Assembly (NCBI GenBank): GCA_002749535.1
Contig: MZZL01000381.1
Location: forward strand, 199,172-263,171
DNA: 64,000 nucleotides
Direction of reading: 5' to 3'
Source of the DNA: Apophysomyces variabilis
Lineage: Eukaryota; Mucoromycota; Mucoromycetes; Mucorales; Mucoraceae
In this document: piece by piece, positions 32,910 to 45,265 of the stretch
How positions within the stretch are numbered: position 1 is the first letter of the stretch
Layout of the letters: each line of letters begins with the position of its first letter
Made by a program: the position numbers and the translations under genes
The notes under the pieces: generated by a model
What the model saw: the letters and a program-made list of their open reading frames with translations, nothing else
Database searches by the model: none
What the model was told of the DNA's origin: nothing

Positions 32910-35900
32910 ATGTCTGTCCCTACTACCTCTGCTCAAAACCTGGCCAACGTACCTGTTGAACAGGAGAACTCCATGGTGATGCACGCAACACAAGCTGAAA
33001 TGGAGGACATGGTAGTGTCCAATGCTGACACCTCATTCGAGGATACAGTGAATGCTCAAGAACTGGAGCAAATATTGAGAAACAGAAAGAAGACAGCTTC
33101 CACTAGGCTTATGGTGATCCTTGCAGATGAGACTGCTAGTGAACAAGAGCGTCTCAGTGCCCAAACAGACCTAGACCATGCTGAAGCTTGTTGGGAAGCT
33201 TTTCTACAAGCTAAGGCAGCTTAAGAGGATGACATCTTAAATGAGGTTCCTGAAAACATGCACCTACCACACGAGGTAAACTCTATACCCTGGTTCCCAA
33301 GGATCTTCTGGCATTCCAAATTCATGGTGGTCCTATCCAGGATGAAAGCAAAAAAGTACATGACTCAGTCAAGACCTTCATCAGTGCCTTTGAGGTCCAA
33401 CTCTGTGCGTACAATCTGGTGCCCCTTGACAACCATTGGGAACGTCTCTTCTAGCTTACCTGCGATGACACTCAACGTCAATGGTTCTTCTGTACACTTG
33501 CAGACCGCAGGTTAAAGTGGAATCAAGCCTGTGCCCAATTGGAAAAAGAATTCAGCAATCCATTTTACATTTGGCGCAAAAAGGATGAGCATCGCCACTT
33601 GGCTCAACGTCCTAATGAGTCTATCTGCCTTTTCTTGAAGAGATACCAAGAAGTTTCCTATGAGGCAAACCTCCAGCAAGATTCTGATCTGGTGTACAAC
33701 TTTGTCTGCTCCCTTTTACCCAGTATCAAGACGAAGGCCTAGTCCACTCTTATAAACCATTTCAGTTTAGACCTAACGGATGACTTACACCAGGCGGCGC
33801 AATTAATCATAGCATCTTGCGGAGAAGACACTGCCAGGTCACACAACATGGGTGAACAATGGAACAATGGCAAACGCCATTACACTGCTGATGACAACTT
33901 CAACCACAGGAAACACAAGCGCGGCCATTTCCTTAAAAAAGGTTGCCTACTACATCCTAAGGGCTCACACACCAAACAGGATTGCAATCTATGGAAAGAA
34001 ATGGTTCAGGAGGCAGCCGAGCACTCCAAGCAGAATACTAAGTTCAGGAGTACCAATCTCTGCCAGTACTGCAAGAAGGAGGAATACAAGCCCGGGCATA
34101 CCTGCCAAGAATACCTTGATTTCAAAAAACAAAAATACGTCACAAACTGCGTGGCAAAGGTCATGGATGTTGATGATCCTGACACCATGCTACCTATTGA
34201 CATGGAGAAATTAGACCTCCAAAAACAAAGTAAGCATCTTAAACAAACTATCACAAACAAAACCACTGATTCAATTTTTGTACCTATTCTTTTACAGAGT
34301 AGTCGACAGTGGGCCCTGGTAGACACTGGTGCAAATAGTTCATTTGTTAGTCTCTCTTTGGCAAGAGAATTAGAATTATTATTGAATACAAAAAATAAAC
34401 ACAAAATCCACCTCGCATCTACAAAACAGATTGCTGAAAGTCATGGCACAGTTGAAATCCAACTACAGTACATGGGTAAACAATGCACCCACACATTCAT
34501 CATTATGGATCTTGTACTTGACACACATGTCAGTATTGGTTTGGATCTTATGCCAAAACTAGGTATTGCCATCACAGGTATAGCTACCTCATAGGATGAT
34601 GCACTCAACAACAACGTAAAAAGTGATATTCCCAATGACACTCCCAAACCAAACAATTCACCTGCAGGTACAAAGGCTGAAAGAAAAACATTCCTTTAAG
34701 CTATTCAACCCTTATTGGAAGCAAATGAACGCATTCCAAAGACTTCCTTCTGCACTGTTCCAGAATCGGTAATACACATTGACACGCCTGAAGGTGTAAC
34801 ATCATACCATCGTCAGTATCTACTGCCAGTTGTGTATGAACCAAAAATTTAAGAAGTCATCAATATATGGCTCAAAGATGGAACTATTGAACAAGCTCCT
34901 GTAGACACAGCTTGGAATAGTCCTCTCACTTTGGCACCAAAGAAGGATATATTCGGTAACTACACTGATTGACGTCTATGCTTAGACCCACGCCATATCA
35001 ACAAGCTCTTAAAGGAGGACAGATATCCACTGCCTCTCATTGGAGACATTTTCCACAAGCTAGGAGGATCGCAGGTATTCACTACTCTGGACCTCAAAAC
35101 AGCTTTCCATCGCTTTGAGATTTATGAAGCAGATAGACCCAAAACAGCATTTACCTTCAAAGGTACTCAATACATGTTCAGAAGATGTCCATTTGGTCTC
35201 AAACCAATATTATCCAAGTTTCAAAGAATCATGAATATCATCTTTAAAGACTTTGCGTTCATTACCACGTTCATTGATGATATTATCATACACTCAGTTA
35301 CTATAGAGGAACATGCTCAACATGTCCAAACGGTTATAAAGAAGCTCACCAGCATAAATCTAATCCTCAACCCAAAGAAGTGCTATTTTGCACAAGAATC
35401 AGTTCATCTCCTTAGTTTCTGTGTATCATGCAACAGAATATCTCTGGATCTATGCAAAGTGAGCAACATCTAAGAATGGCCAGAACCTCACACAGGTACT
35501 GACATACAACGCTTCCTTGGTGTAATCAACTACTTCTGCGAACACATACCAAACGTATCTGTGCTTACAGCCCCATTAGACAGGCTACGCAATGAAGGAA
35601 CACTTGAAGACATTTGGAAAGAGGAGCACGTCACAGCTTTCAACAACCTCAAAAAGGTTCTTCTCAGGCTATCCATACTGTGCTACCCAAACCTAAAGTA
35701 TCCATTCAGTGTTGCCACAGACGCCTCAAACACAGGCATAGGCGCCGCCCTGTATCAGGTTATCAACAACAAGACAAGACACATAGGGTTCATAGTAAGA
35801 GCTCTTTCAAAGAGTGAATAGAACTATTCTACCACAAAACGAGAGCTTTTAGCCGTTGTGTACGCTCTTATAAAGTTCCACAAATACCTCTGGGGTAACA

Positions 35901-38305
35901 AATTCACCCTTTATACTGACCACAAAGCATTGACATATCTCCATACACAAAAAGTGGCAAACGCCATGATGATCAATTGGCTCGATACTATCTTACAGTA
36001 TGACTTTGATGTTGTGCACCTTCCAGGACTTGACAACATTCTGCCTGATCAATTATCACGCCTTTTTACCCNNNNNNNNNNNNNNNNNNNNNNNNNNNNN
36101 NNNNNNNNNNNNNNNNNNNNNNNNNNNNNNNNNNNNNNNNNNNNNNNNNNNNNNNNNNNNNNNNNNNNNNNNNNNNNNNNNNNNNNNNNNNNNNNNNNNN
36201 NNNNNNNNNNNNNNNNNNNNNNNNNNNNNNNNNNNNNNNNNNNNNNNNNNNNNNNNNNNNNNNNNNNNNNNNNNNNNNNNNNNNNNNNNNNNNNNNNNNN
36301 NNNNNNNNNNNNNNNNNNNNNNNNNNNNNNNNNNNNNNNNNNNNNNNNNNNNNNNNNNNNNNNNNNNNNNNNNNNNNNNNNNNNNNNNNNNNNNNNNNNN
36401 NNNNNNNNNNNNNNNNNNNNNNNNNNNNNNNNNNNNNNNNNNNNNNNNNNNNNNNNNNNNNNNNNNNNNNNNNNNNNNNNNNNNNNNNNNNNNNNNNNNN
36501 NNNNNNNNNNNNNNNNNNNNNNNNNNNNNNNNNNNNNNNNNNNNNNNNNNNNNNNNNNNNNNNNNNNNNNNNNNNNNNNNNNNNNNNNNNNNNNNNNNNN
36601 NNNNNNNNNNNNNNNNNNNNNNNNNNNNNNNNNNNNNNNNNNNNNNNNNNNNNNNNNNNNNNNNNNNNNNNNNNNNNNNNNNNNNGACCACAAAGCATTG
36701 ACATATCTCCATACACAAAAAGTGGCAAACGCCATGATGATCAATTGGCTCGATACTATCTTACAGTATGACTTTGATGTTGTGCACCTTCCAGGACTTG
36801 ACAACATTCTGCCTGATCAATTATCACGCCTTTTTACCCTGGCAAAAACGCTGGAAGGGGGTAATGCTCCCACAAATACATTGCAAGGTATGAGAAAGTG
36901 CGTTAACAGAGCGGTGGAAGTTCAATCCAAAGAGATGATGACACTACCAGAAGATGAACGCCAAGAGTTATTAGAGAAGGCACACGCTTTCAGACACTTT
37001 GGAGCAAATGCAATAGTCAATGCACTTCACAATGATGGTCTATCATGGCCCAACATGCATAAACATGCTGTTGACACAGTACGCAAATGCATAGAATGCC
37101 AAAAACATAACATCTCTATAAAGGGATATCATCCATTACGCCCCATTCATGCTTATCTACCAGGCGATCATTAGGCAATAGACCTCGCGGGTCCATTCAC
37201 AACCACTCATACAGATAAAAATTACCTATTGGTTATGCTTGATATTTGCACACGTTTCTGTGTTCTTCATGCTATACCTGACAAATCTCAAGACACAGTT
37301 GTCACAGCTATAATCAATGTCTTTTGCAATTTCAGATTCCCTCAATATTTACAATCTGACAATGGAAAAGAGTTCATCAACTCCCTCATGAAATTACTCT
37401 CTGAATCATCTGGATTTAATCACAGACTAGTCACGCCTTATCACCCAAGAGCTAACGGTGTTGCCGAACGCTGGGTTAAAACAACAGTGAACGCATTGAA
37501 AAAGTGCATTAAAGGCGCAACAAGAGATTAGAACCTATATATACCAAGCGTTCAACTGGCGGTAAATACAAAAGAAACAAAAAGAACAGGATCTTCTCCA
37601 TACACCCTTATGTTTGCAAGAGCAATGAACAGGTTCAAATCTTATACAAATGATCCTAACGTACCACCTATGACAAATGAAAAACTTTTGCAACGCATTG
37701 ATGACATGACCAATATGGTATTTCCAGCAATTGCAAAAAGAACACAAGCTGTCATAAATGCACAAAAAGGCAAATTTGACAAGAAATACCGAATGGTGAA
37801 ATTTGCACCAAATAACCAGGTCATGATCAAAGAGATACAATGCGGCAAACTAGAGCCTACTTACCATGGTCCATACACTATCGTCAGAGAAACCCGAGGA
37901 GGATCTTATGTTCTTATGGATGAACAAGGACTACTACTCCTACGCGATTATCCGCCATCTGCACTCAAACTTATATCTCAAGACAAGATAATATCCCTCA
38001 ACGATGTCTAAGAAAAAGGCAAAGAATATTATGTTGTTGAAGCCATTGTCAGACACAAAGAAATTTCAAAGGGAAATTATATTTACAGAGTAAGATGGGA
38101 AGGCTATGATGAAAAGGACGACACATGGCAGGAGCCAGACTCCTTCAGCAGTCCAAAGCCTATAATGAATTACTGGGAACGACTTGGTTCTAAACCAAAT
38201 GACAAGACAACACGTCAGACACGCACATCATCAAACACACGTTCCAAAAAACGTCTGAATAGAAACCAGACAAATACATGACCAACAAAACGTACACGCC
38301 ATTAA
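32910..38305 (+). pseudogene. Element F gag-pol with chromodomain, stops, one frameshift and assembly gap
   Basis: Gag starts at ATG 32910 (MSVPTTSAQNLANVPVEQ). A frameshift lies between 33224 and 33290, after which one frame runs to TAA 38303. Gag capsid-like region: TFISAFEVQL, TCDDTQRQW, KKDEHRHLAQRP, YNFVCSLLP. Cys/His cluster CQYCKKEEYKPGHTC (about 34060). Protease ALVDTGANSSFVS (about 34315) keeps DTGA. RT has TLDLKTAFHRF and TFIDDIIIHS (about 35265), so the Asp pair is intact. RNase H VATDASNTGIGAALYQ (about 35710). Integrase with QSDNGKEF (about 37355) and GVAERW (about 37460). Chromodomain YYVVEAIVRHKEISKGNYIY (about 38020) followed by WEGYDEKDDTW. Stops include W-to-TAG at 37170 and 37529. 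The gap (36072-36685) lies at the end of RNase H and hides no unique sequence. Confidence 0.92.
36072..36685. other. Assembly gap (614 N) flanked by an exact 154-bp duplicate
   Basis: 35918-36071 and 36686-36839 are the same sequence. Gap plus one duplicate is 768 bp, so the frame is kept, and removing it gives a continuous RNase H to integrase reading as in element G. The contig ends most likely overlap and the gap is not real. Confidence 0.9.
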
Positions 38306-38360
38306 TATCTTCACAAACTATTATAGTTTTAACGGTTATATCTAACCTAGAAAGGGGTAA

Positions 38361-38713
38361 TATGGTATACGTCGCTGTTGTAGTGTGACTTCCTAGTACT
38401 TATGTTCCATGAACAGGATGATCAGAATTAACGTGTTTCCATTTACAGTGAACTTCTCTAGTTTGGAACACCGACTGCACCTCTTCTCTAAATCAGAGAT
38501 CTATCACCAAGGATGAAGACAAGGTGATACTGCTATACCGCAATTATTATACTTAACTAAATCATATACCTATTGCCAAAAAGAACGTTCACTAATTACA
38601 AATTCCGCATAAGAGCAAATAATTATAAATAGGCAGACAAGTTGAATGAAATAAAGATATCCAACAGTCTCAAAGAATTCTATCCATCCCCTTTTCTATC
38701 TACATATAACATA
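38361..38713 (+). repeat. 3' LTR of element F (353 bp)
   Basis: Same length as the 5' LTR; terminal dinucleotides mutated to TA at both ends; followed by AAGAT duplication. Confidence 0.93.
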
Positions 38714-38718
38714 AAGAT

Positions 38719-38948
38719 GATGTTTTATTCTTTATTGATCTCATAGATATTTATATCTTTTTTTTATTCTAAATTATATAATCTTCTTAGTATGGTAATA
38801 GAAAAGAGAATTGGTTAAAAGACAAAAGGTAAAGTGTAGTAGATGAGAACTTCTTGGAGATTTGATCTTTTTTGGACATATACTGAAAGAAGCAAAGACT
38901 TGCCTTCTTTGGTGCTTAAGCGTGATTGGCCGATGGTCTATATTACAA
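38719..38948 (-). repeat. Right part of the LTR-like target of element F, then spacer to element H
   Basis: See 32412-32506. On the minus strand it has GATATAAATATC and AATAAAG-type motifs. The last part (38850-38948) has no recognised feature. Confidence 0.35.
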
Positions 38949-39249
38949 TGTCATAGCACTTTTCTGCTATGTTACCTTTTTGCCTCTTTTGGAGTACATT
39001 AGTACTACCTTTCTTCACCATGCATCAAATGCTCTCAATGTGAGTCATGACAAGTATTGTTATGCAAGAACAGAAGTCTTTATAACTTATTAATAGTCAG
39101 CTCTTAAAAAATAACATAGTATATATATCTTAGAAGTAGAAGCAAAATAAAGATCATCAACTATCTATTTTATTATCTTGTAAACTCTCTATCATTGTTT
39201 CCATTATTACCTAGCCATTGATATTCCAGCTTAGCATATGACGATGACA
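38949..39249 (+). repeat. 5' LTR of element H (301 bp)
   Basis: TGTCATAGCAC...GATGACA; differs from the 3' LTR mainly by C/T and G/A changes. Confidence 0.92.
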
Positions 39250-39803
39250 TTTAGTAGCTGATGTTAAGCAATTTTTCCATCAAGCAACAGAAATAGTTTG
39301 TAATCTAAGAATTTGTCCTTCAAAGTTTACCAGAAGAATATCATGCGTTATACAAGTCAAACGTCAAGCAGATTGAAATATCAGAAGAAAGTTAAAAGCA
39401 ATTTTTAGAAACAAACCTAAGAGCACTAGAAGAAAAAGCAAGAAGATTAAATCAGCAATTTCAAGAATTATACAAGAAAAAAAATATAGACCAACAAGTA
39501 ATGATAGCTATGACGCACTATATGCTAGAGCAGATCAAGGTACAGTAAGAAGAAATCAAGGCCCTGAGAGAAGAATCCAAGTTAAACAACAGTAACAGTA
39601 CAAGTTTACCATGAACAGTCAAGCCAGTACAGCCAGATGTCTTCCAGGATAAATGAGTGTCAGCCACTATTGAGGCGTAGTTGCATACAGTGGAAAAACA
39701 TGGTGATTTCAATGGTCTCAACGATGAACAATGAGTTTTATATACATCTATGCTCCTCAGAGATGCAGCAGCAACCTGATGGCAGTATCTGGTGTGGAAT
39801 CTA

Positions 39804-40217
39804 AGGGAAATTTAAGATAAAAAATGGATAACAAGAATAAATCCTTGAGACTCGAGAAAAGAGTTTTTTTTATTAAGATTAGATTCCAAGTCTTATTTAT
39901 ACTGTGAGCGGTTATTAGATCGTAGTTTCTTTGACACAGATAATAAACCAATCAGTAAACATATTCATGACGAAGAAAAGTTTTTCATTGGGATAGCCAA
40001 TGGTAGATTTTCGTTTAGTCATGATAAAGAGGTTATCTCTGAGTTCCTGAGTCTGGACTGTGTCTTTATTCAACAGGTTTCAGACTGTTATTATGTCAGA
40101 TCGACTTCAGGTTCAAGAAGAAGTTTTTTTTTATGATCTCCGCTTTATTCTTCTTTTAATTACTGCTTTGGGTAATGTGAAGACGTTTATTGGTCTGTGT
40201 GTATGTCGAAATATGAC
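39804..40217 (-). mobile_element. LTR-like insertion in gag of element H
   Basis: Gag coding sequence breaks at GGAATCTA and resumes at GAATCAAATATG; ATCTA stands on both sides (39799-39803, 40218-40222) as a 5-bp duplication. On the minus strand the insert has TATAAATAAG followed by GAGTCTCAAGGATTTATTC, the layout seen in chromodomain Ty3 LTRs. Its ends are not a clean TG...CA, so its exact nature is open. Confidence 0.6.
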
Positions 40218-43200
40218 ATCTAGAATCAAATATGAATAAGATTACTGAGTTACCACTTGTCCCAAGAATATAGCCAGATTTCAAGGAAATGTTCAAAAGG
40301 GAGTTCAAGCCTAGCAACGCCACTCAGCTGGCTTGACAACATCTCTAGAACTTGCAACAAATGGGCACTATTCATGACTACATCGTTGCCTTTCAGGATA
40401 TTATGTTGGACCTGCCTGACATGTTTGATGAAGATGCACCCCATCAATTTGTCTGAGGTCTCAAGTACAATGCACGTTTACAAGTGTTACTGAGTTGACC
40501 TAAGACACTTACAGAAGCATATAATGTAGCGAAGGCTTTCAAGTCTGCTTGGGATTTTGCTCAAGGAATAGAAGGGCCAATGAATTATTCTGTGGGTAGA
40601 AGAGCAGCGTACTATTTAGCTCAACAAACTGAACTGACACCTATGGAACTTGATGCAATCCAGACACACCAGCAACCATACTGCAACAACAATGGTCACT
40701 GTCAAGGCTATTTTAACAAAAATTAGAAAAGCTTTGGTTGGCAACAAACAAGGAAGTTCTTAGACCAGAACATGACATCTTTCACTTGCTACAATTGCAG
40801 GGGAAAAGGACACATTGCATGCAACTGCTCATCACTATCAATGACAAGTTGTGCACCTAGTATCAGAAACAAGAATTAGAATCAAGAGAATAATTTAAAA
40901 GAGCAAGTGCATTGGGATTAGAGGGAGTTCCTTCACGCTCAAAATAACAATCCCTCAACGTCATTGCCACAGAGAATAGCAAGGATCCACCGCTCATTGA
41001 ACTGGAGGAAGATGAAGAAAATCTAAATCTGACAAGTAACCAAATGAATGTGGAAGGTGATGTTAAATATATTCAAAGTTTAAATGCAATAAACAATACT
41101 GATTTGCCCCTGTACAACATGGTCTGTAATAGTGTCAATTGTGAAGTATTATTAGACAGTAGAGCATCCAGCACATATGTGTCATCGCATATCATCAAGA
41201 ACCTTCCTACCAAAGCAGTCTTCAGTCAACAAGTAGAAACAGCTGGAGGACATAAATTCAATATTACCAAGCAGGTAACCTTGTGTTTGAATGTAGGAAG
41301 ATATATCTATGATGTATCTGCATATGTCTTAAACATCAAGTTTGATCTTATCCTTGGTCATGATTAGATTAAATGCACAAAACCTATGCCTAACTGGGAC
41401 TGGGACACTTGGAAAATCAAGGTAGTCGATCGTGAATATGTGATCAAACCAAAATATGAACGACAAAACTCTGAACTAGCATATCTGATATCCTATCATC
41501 AAGTGCAACGTATAGAATGAAATAAGGATATTAAAGCTATGTTCCTTGGTTATATCCAACCAGATCTGGAGGATGAACAGGGTTCTGTATCTATCAGAGT
41601 TCAAGAACTAGTCAAGGATTTCCCAGAGGTTTTTCAAGACAAATTACCTAGGTTACTGCTATTACAAGAGGTAGCACATATAATTAATACTGATGACGCT
41701 GACCCTATCAATCGACTACCTTACAAGATAAGTCCCTTAGAACTTGATAAGTTATGAAAGCAGCTCAAGGAGTTGTTGAATCTACATCTTATTCGACCTA
41801 GCTCATCACTGTGGGGAGCACCAATGTTGTTCATTTGAAAAAAAGATGGATCCATGCATATATGCATAGACTACCATGCCATTAACAGAGTCATGCAATG
41901 AAACTCGCATCCTCTACCTAGAATCAATAAATGCCTTGAACGTCTTGGTGGTGCCAAGTACTTTTTAAGTATCAACTTAAAGAGCAGGTGTCATCAGGTT
42001 CAGATTTATGAAGAAGATGTACTAAAAACGGCTTTCAACACATGCTACAAGTCATATGAGTTTTTGGTTCTTCCTTTTGATCTTACCAACGCGCCTCCTA
42101 TGTTCCAAAAGCTCATGAACTCAGTGTTGGGGGAGTGCTTAGACAAGTTTGCACTAGTTTATCTGGACGATATCCTTATATATAGCAAGACTAAAGAAGA
42201 ACATCAAGAACATGTTTGACACATGCTAGATGCCCTTCATAAGGCTCAGTTAGTGGTGAATCTTAAGAAGTGCAAATTTTATAAGACTGAATTACAGTTT
42301 ATAGGATTCTAGGTTTCAGCTAAAGGCATTCTACCTTCTGCAGAAAAAGTCAAGGCTATTCAGGACTGGCCAATCCCTTATAATGTGCAAGAAGTTCAGC
42401 AGTTCATTAGTTTGGGTTTGCACTACAGATGTTTTATACAAGATTTCTCCTTGCTCGCGTCTCCTCTTACAAACTTAACAAAAGGTACTGGTGCCAAGAA
42501 ACGTGAGATAACCTGGACTGCAGAGTGTCAAGCTGCATTTGAAGAAATCAAATCTCAAATAGTAAATGCCCCTATCCTACTGCCACCCAATTCTGATCTA
42601 CTATATATGATTGAAACTAATGTATCAGATTATAGTGTCAGTGCAGTGCTACTGCAGGAAGGCAAAGATGGCTTAATGCATCTGTTGGCTTTTGAATCAA
42701 AGAAGTTATTAATAGCTGAAAGGAATTATCCAGCCCAGGAATGGAAGCTACTTGGTATTTTGCATGCTTTATAGACTTGGCGCTATTTTGTTAAGAGACA
42801 GTCATATATCATATACACAGATCACAACCCATTACATTACTTCTAAACACAAACAAAACCTACGCCTTGTTTGACATGGTGGATGGCAGAACTAAAATTG
42901 TCTGATCCTGACATTCAGTATAAGCTCAGACATGACAACCACATCCCAGATGTGCTTTCTTGACGAGATGGTCCCAATTACAACCTGGATGAAGTTTCTA
43001 TAAAGCCTGATTACCTCTATGCAGTGAAGTCAATCCAAGATTCAGATTGGCCTAAGTTTTATATGCATATGGATGAAGACTGGCCGGCTGTATACAAGGA
43101 CCTCTTGATCCAACATTGTGATAAGTTCATAATCTATGGTGGTCAAGTGTTCCACAAAGTCAAGTTTGGTGATACTATTCAGAAAATCTGATTTGTACTG

Positions 43201-43795
43201 TTCACTCATCACGCAGAAATTGTATGGCATTATTATACAGGTTTTGGCTATGCTGGTACCTCAATGGTCTATGATGTGATCAAGAAGCATTGGTAGTGGC
43301 CCAACATGAAAAGTGATATTCAAGATTGACTTCAAGATTGTCCACAATGTCAATTAGCAGCATTAGCTGACCGCAGTACTCATCATGCCCTAATGAAGCC
43401 TTTGGATGTCTCTCCAGTGTTCTCACGTTGGCACCTTAATTTTATCAGAGAGCTACTTACCATCAAAAATGGAAACTGATAGATCCTCATTGCTGTAGAC
43501 TACACTACTAACTGGACTATTGCCCATGCCATTCTGGATGCTACTGATCAAGCTATTGCTGACTTTATCTTTGAAGAAATTGTATTGCAGTTTGGATGTC
43601 CTGCAGAGCTGGTTACTAATTATAGACTCAACTTTATATCTAAGATTCTAAAAATGTACTTCAGTCATGTCAAGATCCATCATCAATTCACATCAGCTTT
43701 CCACCCTAGGTCAAATGGTAAATGTGAATGCACCAACAGAATCCTCAAACAAATGCTATGAAAATATGTTAATGGTGCAATTTCTCAATAGGATG

Positions 43796-44023
43796 TGTTG
43801 TATTAAGATAGATAATAGATTAGACACAAAGACTCAAACAAGAGAATACATTGAGACTGGTGTTTATTCCTGAAAGAAAGATTATGAACTAAGAACTCAT
43901 GTCTAATAATTAAAGAATAAATCTTTTGTAATGGAGATCATATATCTAAAACAAGTCCAATTGATGTATGTAAAGGATATAGCTTATGAATCTACCTTAA
44001 TACACTTTATCAGAATACCACAG
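43796..44023 (-). mobile_element. Solo LTR (228 bp) in the integrase of element H
   Basis: Ends TGTTGTATTA...ATACCACA and exact 5-bp duplications GGATG (43791-43795, 44024-44028). Removing it restores integrase reading. On the minus strand it contains CCAGTCTCAATGTATTC, the conserved motif of chromodomain Ty3 LTRs, so it lies on the minus strand. No internal copy of this family is in the window. Confidence 0.8.
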
Positions 44024-44615
44024 GATGAACATCTGGACAAATCTGTTTTTGCATGTTGAATTTATAAGCATCGTACAACGGGCCTTAGTTCTTTCTACTT
44101 GGTATATGGCACAGAGCCTTCCTTACCTGGCAATATCCTTCAACTATTCGTCCATATTGATGCCCCTAATGATCTAGAAATCCCTGTCAATGCCTGCAAA
44201 ACTGATATCATTCAACTCTGAGAAGCCCAAAAAATTGCTGCTAAACGCTTACATCAAAACGTGCAAAAAGACAAGACTATATGAGACTCCATTATGCGAT
44301 ATTAAGTTTTCCAGATCAGTGACCATGTATTCATACAACATGAAAACAAGCTTAGTCTTGAGTACAATTGGAAAGGACCTTATGTTATCATCGACGCCAA
44401 CTATGACACTAATATCTACAAGCTCAATGATCTTGAGGGCAAGACCTACTCATCCTGGGTACACACTGACTGATTACAACCTATCTATTATGACAACTCT
44501 CCCTCTGACCCATAGTACAATCCTACAGCTTCTTGTGCTGCTGATCACCAACATATACATGATGCACAGCTTTCTTTATTGTTTAAGGATGAACAACATT
44601 CTTGGAAGGGAATAA

Positions 44616-44916
44616 TGTCATAGCACTTTTCTGCTGTGTCACCTTTTTGCCTCTTTTGGAGTACATTAGTACTACCTTTCTTCACCGTGCGTCAAATGCT
44701 CTCAATATGAGTTATAACAAGTATTGTTACACAAGAACAGAAGTCTTCATAACTCATCAATGGTCAGCTTTTAGAAAATAATATAGTATATATATCTTAG
44801 AAGTAGAAGCAAAATAAAGATCATTAACCATCTATTTTATTATCTTGCAAACTCTCTATCATTGTTTCCATTATTACCTGGCCATTGATATTCCAGCTCA
44901 GCATATGATGATGACA
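44616..44916 (+). repeat. 3' LTR of element H (301 bp)
   Basis: Same length as 38949-39249. Only 26 bp separate it from element I. Confidence 0.92.
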
Positions 44917-44942
44917 ATGATACCACACATAATGATAACAAT

Positions 44943-45265
44943 TGTCAGTACCTTTTCTTTAGCAGGCCTGATCTGGATTTTCTTCCAATGATTAATCTTA
45001 GTCAAATCTACTGAGGATCCAAGGCAAAACGAATAACAGAGAATAGAATGTAAATGAATGATGATTTTATTCACTGTCTAGTTCTACAATATTTATATTA
45101 TTTTCTAATATGTCGCAGTCAATGCCGCAGTCAATGTTCTAGTTGATCTTGTACAGATAAAGCTCTTCACTGCAGTCAATGCCTTCAGTAGATAAAGTCT
45201 CTAATCCAAAATAATTACTGCAGTTGCTATTGTTTTGATTGGTCAGTTGATCTTTAGCTATGACA
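44943..45265 (-). repeat. 3' LTR of element I (323 bp)
   Basis: Minus strand TGTCATAGC...TGACA; matches the split 5' LTR. Confidence 0.9.

Larger units (their letters stand above)
32512..38713 (+). mobile_element. Chromodomain Ty3 LTR retrotransposon F, with an assembly gap
   Basis: Two 353-bp LTRs (32512-32864 and 38361-38713) are flanked by the 5-bp duplication AAGAT (32507-32511 and 38714-38718). In the 3' LTR the terminal TG reads TA and the terminal CA reads TA; only with these two changes do the ends and the duplication fit. Polypurine tract GAAAGGGG before the 3' LTR. Internal gag-pol 32910-38305 with 614 Ns. Confidence 0.93.
39300..44615 (+). pseudogene. Element H gag and pol, decayed
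   Basis: Gag has a coiled-coil start (LRALEEKARRLNQQFQELYK, about 39420), then capsid-like IMLDLPDMFDEDAPHQFV (about 40405), and a true CCHC zinc knuckle CYNCRGKGHIACNC (about 40788). Protease EVLLDSRASSTYVSSH (about 41145): the DTG triad reads DSR. RT: MHICIDYHAINRV, INLKSRCHQV, and [11 protein letters not shown] (about 42155) with both Asp. RNase H IETNVSDYSVSAVLLQ (D to N, about 42610). Integrase with NWTIAHA, CPAELVTNY, FHPRSNGKCE. The C-terminal part contains NWKGPYVIIDANYDTNIYKL (about 44370). Stops are frequent, mostly TAG/TGA at Trp, Gln or Arg sites. No chromodomain. Gag is interrupted at 39804, integrase at 43796. Confidence 0.9.
38949..44916 (+). mobile_element. Ty3-type LTR retrotransposon H (no chromodomain)
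   Basis: LTRs of 301 bp at 38949-39249 and 44616-44916 with perfect inverted ends TGTCAT...ATGACA. Polypurine tract CTTGGAAGGGAATAA before the 3' LTR. After the 5' LTR TTTAGTAGCTGATG resembles a mutated TGGTAGC tRNA primer site. Flanking bases (ACAA left, ATGA right) do not match, so no target duplication. Two LTR-like insertions disrupt it (39804-40217 and 43796-44023). Confidence 0.92.

Noticed and set aside
36000..36807. Long ORFs of about 220-250 residues across the N run
   Set aside because: They consist almost only of unknown residues from the assembly gap.
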